In this document: positions 7,776 to 16,175 of the stretch, piece by piece
How positions within the stretch are numbered: the stretch's first letter is position 1
Layout: each line of letters begins with the position of its first letter
Assembly: GCF_000423345.1 (NCBI RefSeq)
Contig: NZ_KE384008.1
Span: 624,857 to 688,856, forward strand
Origin: Marinimicrobium agarilyticum DSM 16975
Lineage (GTDB): Bacteria > Pseudomonadota > Gammaproteobacteria > Pseudomonadales > Cellvibrionaceae
DNA: 64,000 nt
Reading direction: 5' to 3'
Notes under the pieces: model-generated
The model's database searches: none
The model's input: only the letters and a program-made list of their open reading frames with translations
Told to the model about the DNA's origin: nothing
Translations under genes and position numbers: made by a program

Positions 7776-8713
7776 TAGGGGGTTACTCCCGATTCGGTCA
7801 AATCAGGACTTCCGGTCTCGCGCCCAAGGCGTTTCGCCACCTCTAGCAGAATGTCACCTTGAGTCTGCCCCACGCAGTGCGGCTCAAGCACCGGATCGCT
7901 CAGCGCGATCTGACGCCCGGCGAGCCACACCGGCAATTGCAGCTGATGACTGAGCTCGCGTTGCTGCTGCGCCAGATCAGCCACGGGAGCCCCATCGGAA
8001 AACAGCAGAAGGGCGTCCGAGCCGAGCTGTTCCACCGCGTAAACACATTCTGATTGAGGGATGGGCCCGAAGAAGTCCACTCGGACGCTGTTTACGCCCA
8101 GGCAGTACGCGAGGATCACCGGCGTCACCGAATCGGGCGCCCGGCCCGTGTCCACCAGCAGCAAGCGCGGCGCCCGGCGACCCACCGTCTGCCGATAGCG
8201 CGCCGAGGCAAAGTAACCAGCCAGGCTACTTTCCAGAAACGCCAGGCGGGTCGCCGCTCCAAAGGGCGGGCGACGATGCTGGGCGGTACGGTACTCACTC
8301 AGCAGTGGCTCCAGGCACTGATCCACCAATACCGCTGGTGGGTACAGCGACGTCAGCTCGGCCAGTTTGCGCTCAAACTTCGGTCTGTTCAGTGCGTTCA
8401 CGGCTTTGATGATTTCCTGGTGATGTGACTCCCAAGGGCCGGAAATCGCTTCGGGCCCGGCCGCACCGTCGGACGACTCTTCAAGCAGCGCCCTCACCTG
8501 CCCGACCGCCACGCCCCGGGCCAGCCACTGCTGAATCAGACCGATCCGTTCGATGTCCTCCGGGCGATAAAGGCGATGGCCCTTTTCCGTGCGCAAGGGC
8601 TTGATGAGCCCATAGCGCCGCTCCCAGGCCCTCAGGGTCACGCTATTGACCCCCGTTTGCTCTGAAACGGTCCGGATCGGTACGGCGTCCTGGGGAATAC
8701 TGTTATCGGTCAT
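7775..8713 (-). CDS. MerR-family regulator, LitR/CarH-like but without B12 motif
   Basis: A 312-residue regulator. Residues about 12-80 form a MerR winged helix of the CarH/LitR subtype (RTVSEQTGVNSVTLRAWERR, then HRLYRPEDIERIG). The C-terminal half keeps a Rossmann-like layout (LLLVDTGRAPDSVTP, LLLFSDGAP), but the cobalamin-coordinating DxHxxG signature is absent: the place is taken by DTGRAPD. Such regulators correspond to the cobalamin-independent class II LitR type described in Pseudomonas, which act with a separate light sensor. It is the second gene of the operon whose promoter carries the paired TTGTATAAGTT sites, so autoregulation is likely. No LOV or other photoreceptor gene is in the window. 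Confidence 0.85.
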   Translation of the reverse strand: MTDNSIPQDAVPIRTVSEQTGVNSVTLRAWERRYGLIKPLRTEKGHRLYRPEDIERIGLIQQWLARGVAVGQVRALLEESSDGAAGPEAISGPWESHHQEIIKAVNALNRPKFERKLAELTSLYPPAVLVDQCLEPLLSEYRTAQHRRPPFGAATRLAFLESSLAGYFASARYRQTVGRRAPRLLLVDTGRAPDSVTPVILAYCLGVNSVRVDFFGPIPQSECVYAVEQLGSDALLLFSDGAPVADLAQQQRELSHQLQLPVWLAGRQIALSDPVLEPHCVGQTQGDILLEVAKRLGRETGSPDLTESGVTP

Positions 8714-8717
8714 GGCG

Positions 8718-9683
8718 TCAGTCCATGCTCACGTTACGCAGCCCAAGCTTTTCGGGATGCGGGGACCAGAAGGTCTGTTGTTGCAGGTAGGGGTTATCCA
8801 CCTTACGCAAGTAATGCTTGAGCAGTGTCAGGGGCACGACCAGAGGCACCTCCCCGCAGCGATAGGACTCAATCACCTCAGACAGTTCGCTCTGCTCGTC
8901 GTGGTCCAGCAAGTCCCGCAGATAGCCGCGCAAGTGCATCATGGTATTGGTGTTGCCCTTGCGCGAGGCCTTGTGGCGCAGGGCATCCATGAACGTCTCC
9001 AGAAACTCCCGGCAAAGCTCGTGAATATCCCGCTTACCCGCCTGGGCCACCAGGGGGCCGAGCGCCTTGTAGCCGGGCACGTGGTGAGCCATGACCTGGT
9101 ACTTGTACCGGGAATAGAAATCCACCAATTTGGCCGGGGTAGGATCGGACTCGACCGAGTCTTTCCAGTCCTTGTAGGCGAAAACGCGCTCAATGAAGTT
9201 GTCCCGAAGCCCGGCGTCGGTCAGCCGGCCGGCTTCCTCGACGGGCAGCAGCGGATGGAGCTCCAGCAGTCGCTGGGCAAAGGCCCCCACGCCGTCGCTG
9301 TCCAGGGGGTAGCCGTTCTCGCCGTAGCGCTTCATGCGAAAGGCGCCACAGCTGGGGGAGTTCTGCATGAGGACGTAGCCGCAGATCTCAGGCATCCGGT
9401 CGAGGGCGCTGTCGGCTTCGGCGGCGAGCGCTTCGGTGACGTCGAGGCTATCGTTATCCACGCCCCGGACCCGGGTGCCTTTGTCAGTGGCAACGAGGCG
9501 GATGGGTTTGCGGGGAATACCGAGGCCGATGAGCACTTCGGGGCACACGGGCCGGTAGTCGAAGTACTGGCTCATGATGTCGGTGAGAAAGCGGTTGCGT
9601 TTGTGGCCCCCGTCAAACCGCACGGGCTCTCCGAGCAGGCATTCGCTGATTCCGACGGGGATTTTTTCATCTGTGGTGGCCAT
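8718..9683 (-). CDS. DUF523 and DUF1722 (YbgA-like) protein
   Basis: A 321-residue two-domain protein. The N-terminal DUF523 part starts with GISECLLGEPVRFDGGHKRN and includes the cysteines of YRPVCPEV and NSPSCGAFR, which suggest a metal or redox site. The C-terminal DUF1722 (YbgA) part includes FYSRYKYQVMAHHVPGYKAL, typical of the family, which lies next to photolyase genes in many gammaproteobacteria, E. coli included. ATG at 9683 is chosen because it starts the conserved domain; a further in-frame ATG lies about 20 codons upstream in the operator region. First gene of the light-response operon. Biochemical role unknown. Confidence 0.88.
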   Translation of the reverse strand: MATTDEKIPVGISECLLGEPVRFDGGHKRNRFLTDIMSQYFDYRPVCPEVLIGLGIPRKPIRLVATDKGTRVRGVDNDSLDVTEALAAEADSALDRMPEICGYVLMQNSPSCGAFRMKRYGENGYPLDSDGVGAFAQRLLELHPLLPVEEAGRLTDAGLRDNFIERVFAYKDWKDSVESDPTPAKLVDFYSRYKYQVMAHHVPGYKALGPLVAQAGKRDIHELCREFLETFMDALRHKASRKGNTNTMMHLRGYLRDLLDHDEQSELSEVIESYRCGEVPLVVPLTLLKHYLRKVDNPYLQQQTFWSPHPEKLGLRNVSMD

Positions 9684-9692
9684 GAGGACATC

Positions 9693-9765
9693 TTGTACAA
9701 CTTCTTGAGTGTTGTATAAGTTATAGGCCATTATTCTGTACAACGCAAGTGGATTTGTATAAGTT
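9693..9765 (-). promoter_or_regulatory. Duplicated MerR/LitR-type operator and promoter of the photolyase operon
   Basis: Two 30-bp blocks, 9693-9722 and 9736-9765, have the same design: (T/C)TGTACAA, an 11-bp spacer, then TTGTATAAGTT. Both parts repeat at exactly 43 bp. On the minus strand a sigma-70-like promoter fits between them: TTGCGT at 9743-9748, a 17-bp spacer and TATAAC at 9720-9725. One copy overlaps the -10 and the other overlaps the -35, a good arrangement for repression by a MerR-family protein. The regulator is presumably the one encoded at 7775-8713. Sites and spacing are visible in the sequence; the identity of the binder is inference. Confidence 0.7.
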
Positions 9766-9795
9766 TTTTTAGTGCGGAGGCTATTGAACAGTCCC

Positions 9796-9952
9796 GCGAG
9801 AAGGTGGGTGTACCGGTTGAAGACCCGCCGTGAACCCATCCCTGGGGGCTTCTCATCGGCATCCATGCCGCGGCTTTGGCTCCTGCGTCGCTCTAGCACC
9901 TACATCCATGTAGGCGTCAGAGAGTCTTCAACCGGTACACCCACCTTCTCGC
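9796..9952. repeat. Repeat element E1: perfect 29-bp arms around a 99-bp core
   Basis: The left arm 9796-9824 and the right arm 9924-9952 are perfect reverse complements over 29 bp. The 99-bp core 9825-9923 matches, in inverted orientation, the core of E2 at 10212-10310 with a single mismatch. The core contains small hairpins with stems ending CA...TG around a (T/G)GGA loop. No coding capacity is credible. It lies just upstream of the photolyase-operon promoter. Confidence 0.9.
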
Positions 9953-9980
9953 CTCAGTGCCAGATTCACGTATTTGGGCC

Positions 9981-10012
9981 CGTAGGGCGTATAAGCCGAA
10001 GGCGCATCCGCC
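9981..10012. repeat. GTAGGGCG-type palindromic repeat, single copy
   Basis: An imperfect palindrome from CGTAGGGCG to CGCATCCGCC, the same family as the paired copies at 35035-35114 and 46485-46592. It stands alone between the two E elements. Confidence 0.6.
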
Positions 10013-10099
10013 ATTTCCCATCCATAAATAGCCCGTCACAGGTAGGGCCATCAACGAACAAAGCGTACAAATGCGGTTGGTGTGGTGGAGAGTGATTTT

Positions 10100-10136
10100 G
10101 GTAGGTGGCGGGCTCACGCCCTTACCTACCCTACGC
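10100..10136. repeat. GGTAGGTGGC-type palindromic repeat, single copy
   Basis: A palindrome running from GGTAGGTGGCGGGC to CTACCCTACGC. It is a single-unit copy of the family that occurs as inverted pairs in most other intergenic gaps of this window. The rest of the 9953-10190 stretch between E1 and E2 shows no gene or site that I can recognise. Confidence 0.65.
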
Positions 10137-10190
10137 GGAAACACAAAATTTCAGACGCTTTCGTGGGTGATTTGGCTTCAGAGGCGGATG

Positions 10191-10331
10191 CGGGGTATGA
10201 CCATCGGAGACTCTCTGACGCCTACATGGATGTAGGTGCTAGAGCGACGCAGGAGCCAAAGCCGCGGCATGGATGCCGATGAGAAGCCCCCATGGATGGG
10301 TTCACGGCGGGTCTCCGATGGTCATACCCCG
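10191..10331. repeat. Repeat element E2: perfect 21-bp arms around the same 99-bp core
   Basis: The left arm 10191-10211 and the right arm 10311-10331 are perfect reverse complements over 21 bp, with a further GGCGG/CCGCC match beyond a 3-bp mismatch. The core 10212-10310 is the inverted copy of the E1 core (98 of 99 identical). The arms have nothing in common with those of E1 except the 4 bases next to the core (AGAC/GTCT). Core hairpins are at 10221-10236, 10265-10278 and 10289-10300, each with a TGGA loop. Confidence 0.9.
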
Positions 10332-10391
10332 TAGCCGCCGGACTAAACGTTAAACATGACGCCTTAATGGAGAAAATCAGCAGAGAAAAAC

Positions 10392-10421
10392 AAAAAACCC
10401 GGCGCTGAAGGCCGGGTTTTT
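10392..10421. terminator. Bidirectional intrinsic terminator downstream of cysB
   Basis: Stem CCCGGC/GCCGGG around an 8-base loop, with a run of A on one side and TTTTT on the other, so it can work in both directions. It lies 23 bases beyond the cysB stop and also separates the E2 element from cysB. Confidence 0.85.
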
Positions 10422-10443
10422 AGGGGGCTGGTTCGTCCAAACT

Positions 10444-11663
<1,220 letters not shown>

Positions 11664-12569
11664 TTATGAGGCTTGGTTCGCAACACCGTGAGGGACATGG
11701 CCGCTGGCGACATGCTCGCTGGCGGAATCAATGTGTTGTTGCTGATCGTCGAAAAAGACATCGGCTCCATAGGCTTTCAGAAACTCGCCCTTGGGCAGGC
11801 CACCCAGGAACAGGGACTCATCAATCCGGACATTCCAGGCCCGCAGCGTGCGGATGACCCGCTCGTGGGCCGGGGCCGAACGTGCCGTGACCAGAGCGGT
11901 CCGGATGGGACAACGACTTTCGGTGAATTCGCTTTGCAGGCCCTGAAGCGCCGACAGGAACGCCTTGAAGGGTCCGCCGCTGAGCGGGGTTTTGGCCGAG
12001 GCTTTTTCGCTCTCGGTAAAGGCACTGAGGCCCTGGCTCTTGAACACCTGTTCGGCCTCGTCGGAGAACAGCACGGCATCGCCATCGAAAGCAAACCGCA
12101 GCTCTTCCTCGTCTTCGGATTTGTTCTTCGCCGCCACCAGCGTGGCCGCCGCGACTCCCTGATTCAGGGCCTGACGCACATCCTCCCCATCGGTGGAAAG
12201 GAACAGGTGGCAACCGAAGGCGCTGGTGTATCGGTAGGGACTGCTGCCGCTGCAAAAGGCCGCCCGGGTAATGTTGAGCCCGTAGTGCTCGATGGAGTTG
12301 AACACCCGCAGGCCAGTGTCCGCGCTGTTGCGCGAGAGCAGGATCACCTCCACCCGCGGGTCCCCACCCAGGCTTTCGTTCAGGTGAAGCAGTTTCTGCA
12401 CCATGGGAAAGGCATCGCCGGGCTTGAGGGGCTCATCCTCGCGCTCGATCTGATAGTCGGCGTAGGCGGCCAGACCCTCTTTTTCAAACACCTGATGACT
12501 CTCGTCCAGGTTGAACAGAGCGCGGGAGGAAATGGCAATGACCAGTTTGTTGCCGAAGCCTTTGGGCAT
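11664..12569 (-). CDS. 5'-nucleotidase (cytosolic 5-nucleotidase I family)
   Basis: A 301-residue protein of the 5-nucleotidase family related to cytosolic 5'-nucleotidase I. It opens with LVIAISSRALFNLDESHQVF, then has VEVILLSRNSADTGLRVFNS, AFCSGSSPYRY and FDGDAVLFSDEAE, a HAD-like phosphatase arrangement with acidic residues for magnesium. The end has LFLGGLPKGEFLKAYGADVF and DDQ, the usual third motif. It should dephosphorylate nucleoside monophosphates in the cytoplasm; the preferred base cannot be told. It follows the quinone oxidoreductase gene by 29 bases, so they may be co-transcribed. Confidence 0.85.
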   Translation of the reverse strand: MPKGFGNKLVIAISSRALFNLDESHQVFEKEGLAAYADYQIEREDEPLKPGDAFPMVQKLLHLNESLGGDPRVEVILLSRNSADTGLRVFNSIEHYGLNITRAAFCSGSSPYRYTSAFGCHLFLSTDGEDVRQALNQGVAAATLVAAKNKSEDEEELRFAFDGDAVLFSDEAEQVFKSQGLSAFTESEKASAKTPLSGGPFKAFLSALQGLQSEFTESRCPIRTALVTARSAPAHERVIRTLRAWNVRIDESLFLGGLPKGEFLKAYGADVFFDDQQQHIDSASEHVASGHVPHGVANQAS

Positions 12570-12598
12570 AGAAAGGGTTCCAGTGTGTGTGCGGCTCG

Positions 12599-13579
12599 CT
12601 AGGGAATGATCACGCTGGCACCGGTGGTCTGGCGCGCCGCCAGATCTCGGTGAGCCTGGGGGACTTCCTCCAACGAGTAGCGCTGATTGATATCCACTTT
12701 TACCGCACCGGAGGTCACGGCGTCAAACCACAAGCCAGCCAGTTCCTCCAGCGACTCCCGGCTTGCGCTGTAGTGGCCGAGGGTCGGACGGGTAAAGAAC
12801 AGCGAGCCCTTCTGGGCCAATAGCAAGGGGCTGAAATCCGGCACGGCGCCGGAGGCGTTGCCGAAGCTCACCATGAGACCCAGCGGCGCCAGGCAGTCGA
12901 GGGAGAGCTCGAAGGTATCCTTGCCCACCGAATCGTAAACCACGGGAACGCCCTTGCCCTCGGTCAGGGTTTTGAGCCGTTCCACCACGTTTTCTTCGCG
13001 GTAAAGAATCACCTCGTCACACCCACGCTCCCGGGCCAGATCGGCTTTGGCGCGCGAACCGGCCGTACCGATGACCCGCGCGCCCAAACGCCTGGCCCAC
13101 TGGCAGGCCAGCAGCCCTACCCCGCCCGCCGCGGCGTGCCACAACAGGGTTTCACCGGCTTTTACCTTGTGGGTTTTGTGCAGCAGATAGGCCGCCGTCA
13201 GCCCCTTGAGCAGGCTGGCAGCGGCGACTTCGTCACTGAGGGTCTCGGGAATCGGCAGCAGACGATCGGCCGAAACCACGTGAGTGTCCGCATAGGCCCC
13301 CGGCGGACCGCTGCAGTACGCCACCCGATCGCCCTCGCAAAGGCCTTTGACATCCGGCCCCAGTTCTTCGACCACACCGGCGGCCTCCAGCCCGATGCCC
13401 GTGGGCAGATCCAGCGGGTAGAGACCGCTTCGGTGATAGATATCAATGAAGTTGAGACCGATGGCCCGGTGGCGAACACGCACCTGACCAAACCCCGGTT
13501 CCGCCAACGGCTCGTGCTCAAGACTCAGGCTCGATTCATCACCGGGCGCGTGAACCCGGTATACCCGTTGATCACTCAT
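12599..13579 (-). CDS. qor: Quinone oxidoreductase (zeta-crystallin-like MDR)
   Basis: A 326-residue NADPH-dependent quinone reductase of the medium-chain superfamily without zinc ligands. RAIGLNFIDIYHRSGLYP is the quinone-oxidoreductase signature, LLWHAAAGGVGLLACQWA is the cofactor-binding segment (AAxGGVG), and VYDSVGKDTFE follows as usual. ATG at 13579 has AAGAGGAA upstream and is preferred over the longer in-frame start. It overlaps the BCCT transporter gene by 8 bases, so the two are translationally coupled. Role: two-electron or one-electron quinone reduction in redox stress. Confidence 0.92.
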   Translation of the reverse strand: MSDQRVYRVHAPGDESSLSLEHEPLAEPGFGQVRVRHRAIGLNFIDIYHRSGLYPLDLPTGIGLEAAGVVEELGPDVKGLCEGDRVAYCSGPPGAYADTHVVSADRLLPIPETLSDEVAAASLLKGLTAAYLLHKTHKVKAGETLLWHAAAGGVGLLACQWARRLGARVIGTAGSRAKADLARERGCDEVILYREENVVERLKTLTEGKGVPVVYDSVGKDTFELSLDCLAPLGLMVSFGNASGAVPDFSPLLLAQKGSLFFTRPTLGHYSASRESLEELAGLWFDAVTSGAVKVDINQRYSLEEVPQAHRDLAARQTTGASVIIP

Positions 13580-15194
13580 TGCGTTCCTCTTGTTTCGCGC
13601 TTGAACCTTTCTCTTCATGAGGTAGCGAACCCATGGGTCCCATGGGGGGTGCCTTGCCCTGCGCCAGCTCCTCCATGGAGTAGCCCAGGTAATCCGCGTG
13701 CAGCGCCCGGGTCAGTGAATAGGCCATAAACACCAACAACACACAGAACGGGAAGCCCAGCGCGGTGATCACATTCTGCAGGGCCTGCAGCCCGCCGCCG
13801 AGCAGCAGCGTGCCCGCCACCAAACCGAGCAGCAGTGTCCAGAACACCCGCTGCCAGGTCAGCGACGGCTGATCGTCCCGGCGCGACAGCAGGTCCACCA
13901 CCAGGGCCGCCGAGTCGGCAGAGGTCGTCAGAAAGACCACAATCACGATCACGGCCAGGGTGGAAATCAGCCCCGACCAGGGAAACTGTTCCAGGAAGCT
14001 GAACAGCGCCACGGAAACGTCTTCCTGCACCTGACCCGCAATATCGGTCCCGTGGTTCAGGTCCAGGTCAATGGCGGACATACCGAACACCGAGAACCAG
14101 ACCACGGTAAACAACAGCGGCGCGCCCAGGGCGCCGGCCACAAACTGGCGGATGGTGCGCCCTTTGGAAATGCGGGCGATAAAGATGCCCACATAGGGCG
14201 CCCAGGAAATGGTCCAGGCAAAATAGAACACCGTCCAGTGCCGCTGCCAGTTACCCTCGTTGTAGGCCTCGGTCCAGAACGCCAACCAGGGCAGATTATG
14301 CAGATAGGCCCCGATGTTCTGCACCGTGCCGGAAACGATAAACAGCGTCGGGCCGGTAACGGCCACAAACAACAGAATCACCAGCGCGATTATGATATTG
14401 AATTCGGACAGTCGCTTGATCCCCTTGTCGAGGCCCAACGCAACGGAAATGGAAGCCACCAACGTGATACCCGCCACGATACCCAACTCGGCAATCTGGT
14501 TTTTGGGCAGGCCAAACAGGTAATTCATGCCGGTATTGAGCTGCAGGGTCCCGAGCCCCACCGACACCGCGACGCCGAAAAGCGTACCGATCAACGCGAC
14601 GATATCAATCGCCCAGCCCACCGGGCCGTAAATGCGATCACCCAGTACCGAGTAGAAGACGCTGCTGATACGCATCGGCAGGCCCTGGCGATAGGTAAAG
14701 TAACCAATGGCCAGGGCGGGCAAGGTAAAAATCGTCCAGGTGTGAAGGCCGTAATGGTAGAGCGCAATATTCATCGCCAGGCGCGCGGCGTCCTTGGTGC
14801 CGCCCTCCACATCTTCCAGAGGCGGGTTGGCGAAGTGGGACATGGGCTCTGCCACGCCCCAGAACATCAGAATGGTGCCGATACCGGCCGCAAACAACAT
14901 GCAGAACCAGGTGACCGTGCCGTACTCCGGCCCCACACCATCGGGACCGAGGCGAATGTGTCCGTAACGCCCTGCCCCGATCCATATCAGAAACAGGAGC
15001 AGGCCGCTGACACTCAGCACATAAAACCAGCCGAAATTGACGAAGGTGAATGCACCCAGCATGTCAAAGAATGCGGCGAACTGGGCGTTGAAGGGGATGG
15101 CAAACCCGACAAATAGCACCACGATGCCGACGGCGATGAAAAAGACCTGGGGAATAGCACTCAGGCCCAAGGTACGGGCGAGTTTCTCAAACAT
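13572..15194 (-). CDS. BCCT-family compatible-solute transporter
   Basis: A 540-residue inner-membrane transporter with about 12 membrane segments. The tryptophan-rich WTISWAPYVGIFIARISKG segment is the BCCT signature, and GTVTWFCMLFAAGIGTILMF with WGVAEPM is the substrate-gate region. The family takes up betaine, choline, carnitine or related zwitterions by sodium or proton symport. A second route to osmoprotection is encoded next door (ectoine operon). No long C-terminal osmosensing tail is evident. It heads a likely operon with qor and the nucleotidase. Confidence 0.92.
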   Translation of the reverse strand: MFEKLARTLGLSAIPQVFFIAVGIVVLFVGFAIPFNAQFAAFFDMLGAFTFVNFGWFYVLSVSGLLLFLIWIGAGRYGHIRLGPDGVGPEYGTVTWFCMLFAAGIGTILMFWGVAEPMSHFANPPLEDVEGGTKDAARLAMNIALYHYGLHTWTIFTLPALAIGYFTYRQGLPMRISSVFYSVLGDRIYGPVGWAIDIVALIGTLFGVAVSVGLGTLQLNTGMNYLFGLPKNQIAELGIVAGITLVASISVALGLDKGIKRLSEFNIIIALVILLFVAVTGPTLFIVSGTVQNIGAYLHNLPWLAFWTEAYNEGNWQRHWTVFYFAWTISWAPYVGIFIARISKGRTIRQFVAGALGAPLLFTVVWFSVFGMSAIDLDLNHGTDIAGQVQEDVSVALFSFLEQFPWSGLISTLAVIVIVVFLTTSADSAALVVDLLSRRDDQPSLTWQRVFWTLLLGLVAGTLLLGGGLQALQNVITALGFPFCVLLVFMAYSLTRALHADYLGYSMEELAQGKAPPMGPMGSLPHEEKGSSAKQEERNE

Positions 15195-15267
15195 GCGTCA
15201 CTCCGGTTGGTTCGGGTTTCGGATTATTATCCAGCCTGGGACGAGAGAGCGATATTGTCGGATGACG

Positions 15268-15285
15268 GGGTGGCCGCGGCCACCC
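15268..15285. repeat. Perfect 18-bp palindrome of the GTAGGG repeat type
   Basis: GGGTGGCCGCGGCCACCC is perfectly self-complementary. Read on the minus strand it is preceded by TA, giving TAGGGTGG, so the palindrome begins right at the stop codon of the TPR gene (15285-15287). No T-run follows, so a conventional terminator is not supported. The rest of the 15195-15284 gap holds nothing recognisable. Confidence 0.6.
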
Positions 15286-16175
15286 TACTCTTCCTCCCGG
15301 TTACCGGCCAGTTCCTGGAAGCCTGGCAAGTCGTGCAGCGGGAACAGTGCCGGGTCCTGCATCAGGGACTCCCGGTAACTTTCCGCGCGGTTCAAGGCCT
15401 CGGCCAAAAAGTGAATACCTTCCTCGTAGTGGCCCAAAGACGTGTGGGCGCAGGCCAGTTGGTAAAAGGCGTGGGCATTGTCCGAGTCGATCGACAGCGC
15501 CTGCTGGCACAAGTTGACGGCCCATTGAGGCTCGCCCAACTCCAGAACCACATCAGCCTTGTAGGTCAGTGCTTCACAATCGTCTGGCTTGATCGTCAGG
15601 ATCTGATCGTAAATGGCGATTTTGTTGGCGGATGCCTGCTCCTGATTCGCCCGCAACCACAAGGAGTGGATTTCCTGGGTGCGTTCGATTTCCTCCCGGT
15701 TGGCATCGATATGCATGCTTTTCTGAGTGATCTGCTTTTCGATGCCCCTCAGCCGCACCTCGTAGGCATTGACCAACTTGCCCACTTCTTCATCGGCCAG
15801 GGTACTCATTTTCTCTTTGATGTCGCGCAGCGAATTCCAGCCAAGCAGTACCAGAATAGAACTCACCGCCGCAATCAGGTAGAAAAAATAGGTGACGGTA
15901 TTGGTCGCGTAAGTCACCCCGCGGTCAACGGAATTGAGTTCCCGATCAACCACTTGTTGGATCAGTTCCGCCCGCTGGTTGGACAGGTCAATACGAAGCT
16001 GCTTGAGCTCATCGAGCATGTAGCGTTCGATGAAGGGGCTGTACATCGGCTCTTCGAGCTGGTCGATATCCTCGGCCACACGCTGACGCGCCTCGGCCTC
16101 GGGGTCGTCTTGAGCGACCACCGAGACCGAGACACAAAGCAGTAAGAGTGCGGCCAGCCTGGTCAGGCTGCGCAT
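15285..16175 (-). CDS. TPR membrane protein coupled to the ectoine operon
   Basis: A 296-residue protein with a signal peptide (LTRLAALLLLCVSVSVVA), a charged region, one membrane segment near residue 95 (FFYLIAAVSSILVLLGW), a coiled-coil-like stretch, and C-terminal tetratricopeptide-like repeats (ALSIDSDNAHAFYQLACAHT, then SLGHYEEGIHFLAEALN). The topology suggests TPRs on the cytoplasmic side. It overlaps the ectoine aspartokinase gene by 13 bases, so it is coupled to it. Function unknown; a structural or regulatory role in the osmotic response is only an inference from position. Confidence 0.75.
   Translation of the reverse strand: MRSLTRLAALLLLCVSVSVVAQDDPEAEARQRVAEDIDQLEEPMYSPFIERYMLDELKQLRIDLSNQRAELIQQVVDRELNSVDRGVTYATNTVTYFFYLIAAVSSILVLLGWNSLRDIKEKMSTLADEEVGKLVNAYEVRLRGIEKQITQKSMHIDANREEIERTQEIHSLWLRANQEQASANKIAIYDQILTIKPDDCEALTYKADVVLELGEPQWAVNLCQQALSIDSDNAHAFYQLACAHTSLGHYEEGIHFLAEALNRAESYRESLMQDPALFPLHDLPGFQELAGNREEE

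Noticed and set aside
9772-10282. Short open frames in the E1/E2 region
   Set aside because: They cross the paired arms and share repeated peptides only because the DNA core is repeated; no start signals.
9796-10331. Insertion sequence or integron attC sites
   Set aside because: No transposase or integrase frame; attC sites conserve the ends and vary in the centre, whereas here the centre is conserved and the ends vary.
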